6,163 nt of DNA from contig JBHELF010000014.1 of NCBI GenBank assembly GCA_046263155.1, positions 1-6,163 on the forward strand, written 5' to 3'. Shown here piece after piece: positions 5,061 to 6,163 of the stretch. Positions within the stretch are counted from its first letter, which is position 1, and the number at the start of each line of letters is the position of its first letter. A model generated the notes under the pieces. That model did no database searches. It was given only the letters and a program-made list of their open reading frames with translations, and had not been told where the DNA came from. The stretch is from DATADF01 sp046263155. GTDB taxonomy: Bacteria; Actinomycetota; CADDZG01; WHSQ01. The translations under genes were made by a program, and so were the position numbers.

Positions 5061-6163
5061 CAAGCCTCACCTCCCTGCGGCACTCTGACCGCGCTCGTCG
5101 CCGGGTGTGCCGCCGGAGCCGCCGCCGAAGGGGCGGACAGTCCTCCTCCTTCCGCAAAGGCGTAGCCAACCTCGGAGTGCTGCGCCAGGTCGACACCGGT
5201 GATCTCGTCTTCCTCAGTGACGCGCAGACCGACTATTGCGTCGACGACTTTGAGGATGATCAGAGAGCCCACGAAGGAGAACACAAGCGTGACGCCCACG
5301 GCAACGACTTGCTTGCCGAGAAGCGCCGCGCCGCCGCCCGTCAGCAATCCGTCGGCTCCGGCGCTGTTGATGGCAAGGTCGGCGAACACGCCCGTCAACA
5401 AGGCGCCGATCATTCCGCCCACCATGTGGACCCCGACGACGTCGAGCGAGTCGTCGTAGCCGAACCTGAACTTCAGGCCCACGGCCCAAGCACAGACGAC
5501 ACCGGCGACAAGCCCGATGGCGATTGCCGCAAGCGGGCCGACAAAGCCCGAAGCGGGGGTGATGGCAACCAATCCGGCGACCGCCCCCGATGCGACTCCG
5601 AGCGTCGTCGACTTGCGCTCTTTAGCGGAATCGACCAAGGCCCATCCGCAGGCACCGGCCGCGGCGCCGAGGTTCGTGGCGAGAAACGCGGAGGCCGCAA
5701 GTCCGTTGGCCCCGAGCGCGCTGCCCGCGTTGAAGCCGAACCATCCGAACCAGAGGATGCCCGCGCCGAGAATCGTAAGGGTGAGGTTGTGCGGGACGAT
5801 CGCCTCTTTGCCGAATCCGCGGCGCTTCCCTACCACGAGCACCGCGGCCAAGGCCGCCACACCCGCATTGATGTGAACCACCGTGCCGCCGGCGAAGTCG
5901 AGCGCGCCGAGCTCGCGGATCCAACCTCCCGGTGCCCACACCCAGTGAGCCAAAGGCGAGTAGATCAAGACCAGCCACAAAGCGGTGAAGGCGACGTAGC
6001 CCGAGAACTTCATCCGCTCTGCAAATGCGCCGGTGATCAGCGCGGGGGTGATGATCGCGAACATCATCTGGAAGATCGCGAACGCCGTGTGGGGAACGGT
6101 CGCCGCGAGATCGGCGTTCGGCTCCGCGCCGACGCCTGCGAAACCGAGGAAGTCCAGGCCTCC
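5060..6163 (-). CDS. amt: Ammonium channel Amt/AmtB (partial, N-terminus beyond right edge)
   Basis: A membrane channel that conducts ammonium or ammonia across the cytoplasmic membrane, normally as a trimer. The window holds 367 residues. The frame is unbroken from the right edge (GGLDFLGFAGVGAEPN at 1-16) to the TGA at 5060-5062, and roughly the first 70-100 residues of the family are missing. About nine hydrophobic helices of the usual eleven are visible. The conserved FQMMFAIITPALITGAFAER follows the edge segment. The pore twin histidines are present: fragment residue 97 in VVHINAG (codon 5873-5875) and residue 246 in VGVHMVGG (codon 5426-5428), matching E. coli His168 and His318. The cytoplasmic C-terminus contains the conserved VTEEDEITGVDLAQHSEVGYAF helix region that contacts PII, then an Ala/Pro-rich extension of about 30 residues. 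It is the first gene seen of the amt-glnK-glnD operon. The promoter is outside the window. Confidence 0.96.
   Translation of the reverse strand, partial: GGLDFLGFAGVGAEPNADLAATVPHTAFAIFQMMFAIITPALITGAFAERMKFSGYVAFTALWLVLIYSPLAHWVWAPGGWIRELGALDFAGGTVVHINAGVAALAAVLVVGKRRGFGKEAIVPHNLTLTILGAGILWFGWFGFNAGSALGANGLAASAFLATNLGAAAGACGWALVDSAKERKSTTLGVASGAVAGLVAITPASGFVGPLAAIAIGLVAGVVCAWAVGLKFRFGYDDSLDVVGVHMVGGMIGALLTGVFADLAINSAGADGLLTGGGAALLGKQVVAVGVTLVFSFVGSLIILKVVDAIVGLRVTEEDEITGVDLAQHSEVGYAFAEGGGLSAPSAAAPAAHPATSAVRVPQGGEA
5067..5075 (-). promoter_or_regulatory. Shine-Dalgarno site of glnK inside the end of amt
   Basis: GGGAGGTGA on the minus strand is an almost perfect anti-16S match lying within the last codons of amt. 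It is 9 bases from the GGAGG core to the ATG at 5060 and 6 bases to the TTG at 5063. Together with the TGATG overlap it allows both coupled and independent initiation of the PII gene, probably keeping PII made in excess of the channel. Confidence 0.8.

Noticed and set aside
5060..6067. The ammonium channel starting at ATG 6067.
   Set aside because: The frame continues without a stop to 6163 and encodes conserved Amt sequence (GGLDFLGFAGVGAEPN), so 6067 is an internal methionine.

Overview
This is a 6.2 kb piece of a high-GC bacterial chromosome, most likely from an actinomycetote (perhaps an uncultured soil lineage). The pointers are the amt-glnK-glnD gene order known from actinobacteria, the mycobacterial-style fusion of an alpha/beta-hydrolase fold to a class III cyclase, strong GGAGG ribosome sites and high GC at third codon positions. 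The phylum is inferred from gene content only.

Left third (1-2216). At the left edge there may be the last 24 codons of a plus-strand gene. A clear minus-strand intrinsic terminator follows (82-135). It serves the next gene, a minus-strand secreted protein (150-716) with a signal peptide, a run of eight lysines and four prolines, a beta-rich body and a Thr/Pro/Ser tail. I do not recognise its function. A 159-base divergent intergenic region separates it from a plus-strand gene (876-2216) coding for an alpha/beta-hydrolase-like domain fused to an adenylate/guanylate cyclase domain. The hydrolase domain appears to have lost its nucleophile and acid residues, so it is more likely a ligand-sensing module than an enzyme. 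The sampled GC of this third is about 53-57%.

Right two thirds (2297-6163). This is a minus-strand nitrogen operon, transcribed from right to left: an ammonium channel amt (5' end beyond the right edge), the PII signal protein glnK overlapping it by one base, and the bifunctional PII-modifying enzyme glnD. Sampled GC is about 67-73%. The three act together. The channel admits ammonium. GlnK reads 2-oxoglutarate and ATP/ADP, and plugs the channel when nitrogen is plentiful. GlnD adds a nucleotide to the GlnK T-loop tyrosine, or removes it, according to nitrogen status. The operon converges on the cyclase gene with only 80 bases between the stop codons.

I see no CRISPR array, tRNA, rRNA, insertion sequence or phage gene. 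The nitrogen operon is ordinary. The items most worth a second look are the lysine/proline-rich secreted protein and the degenerate hydrolase-cyclase fusion.
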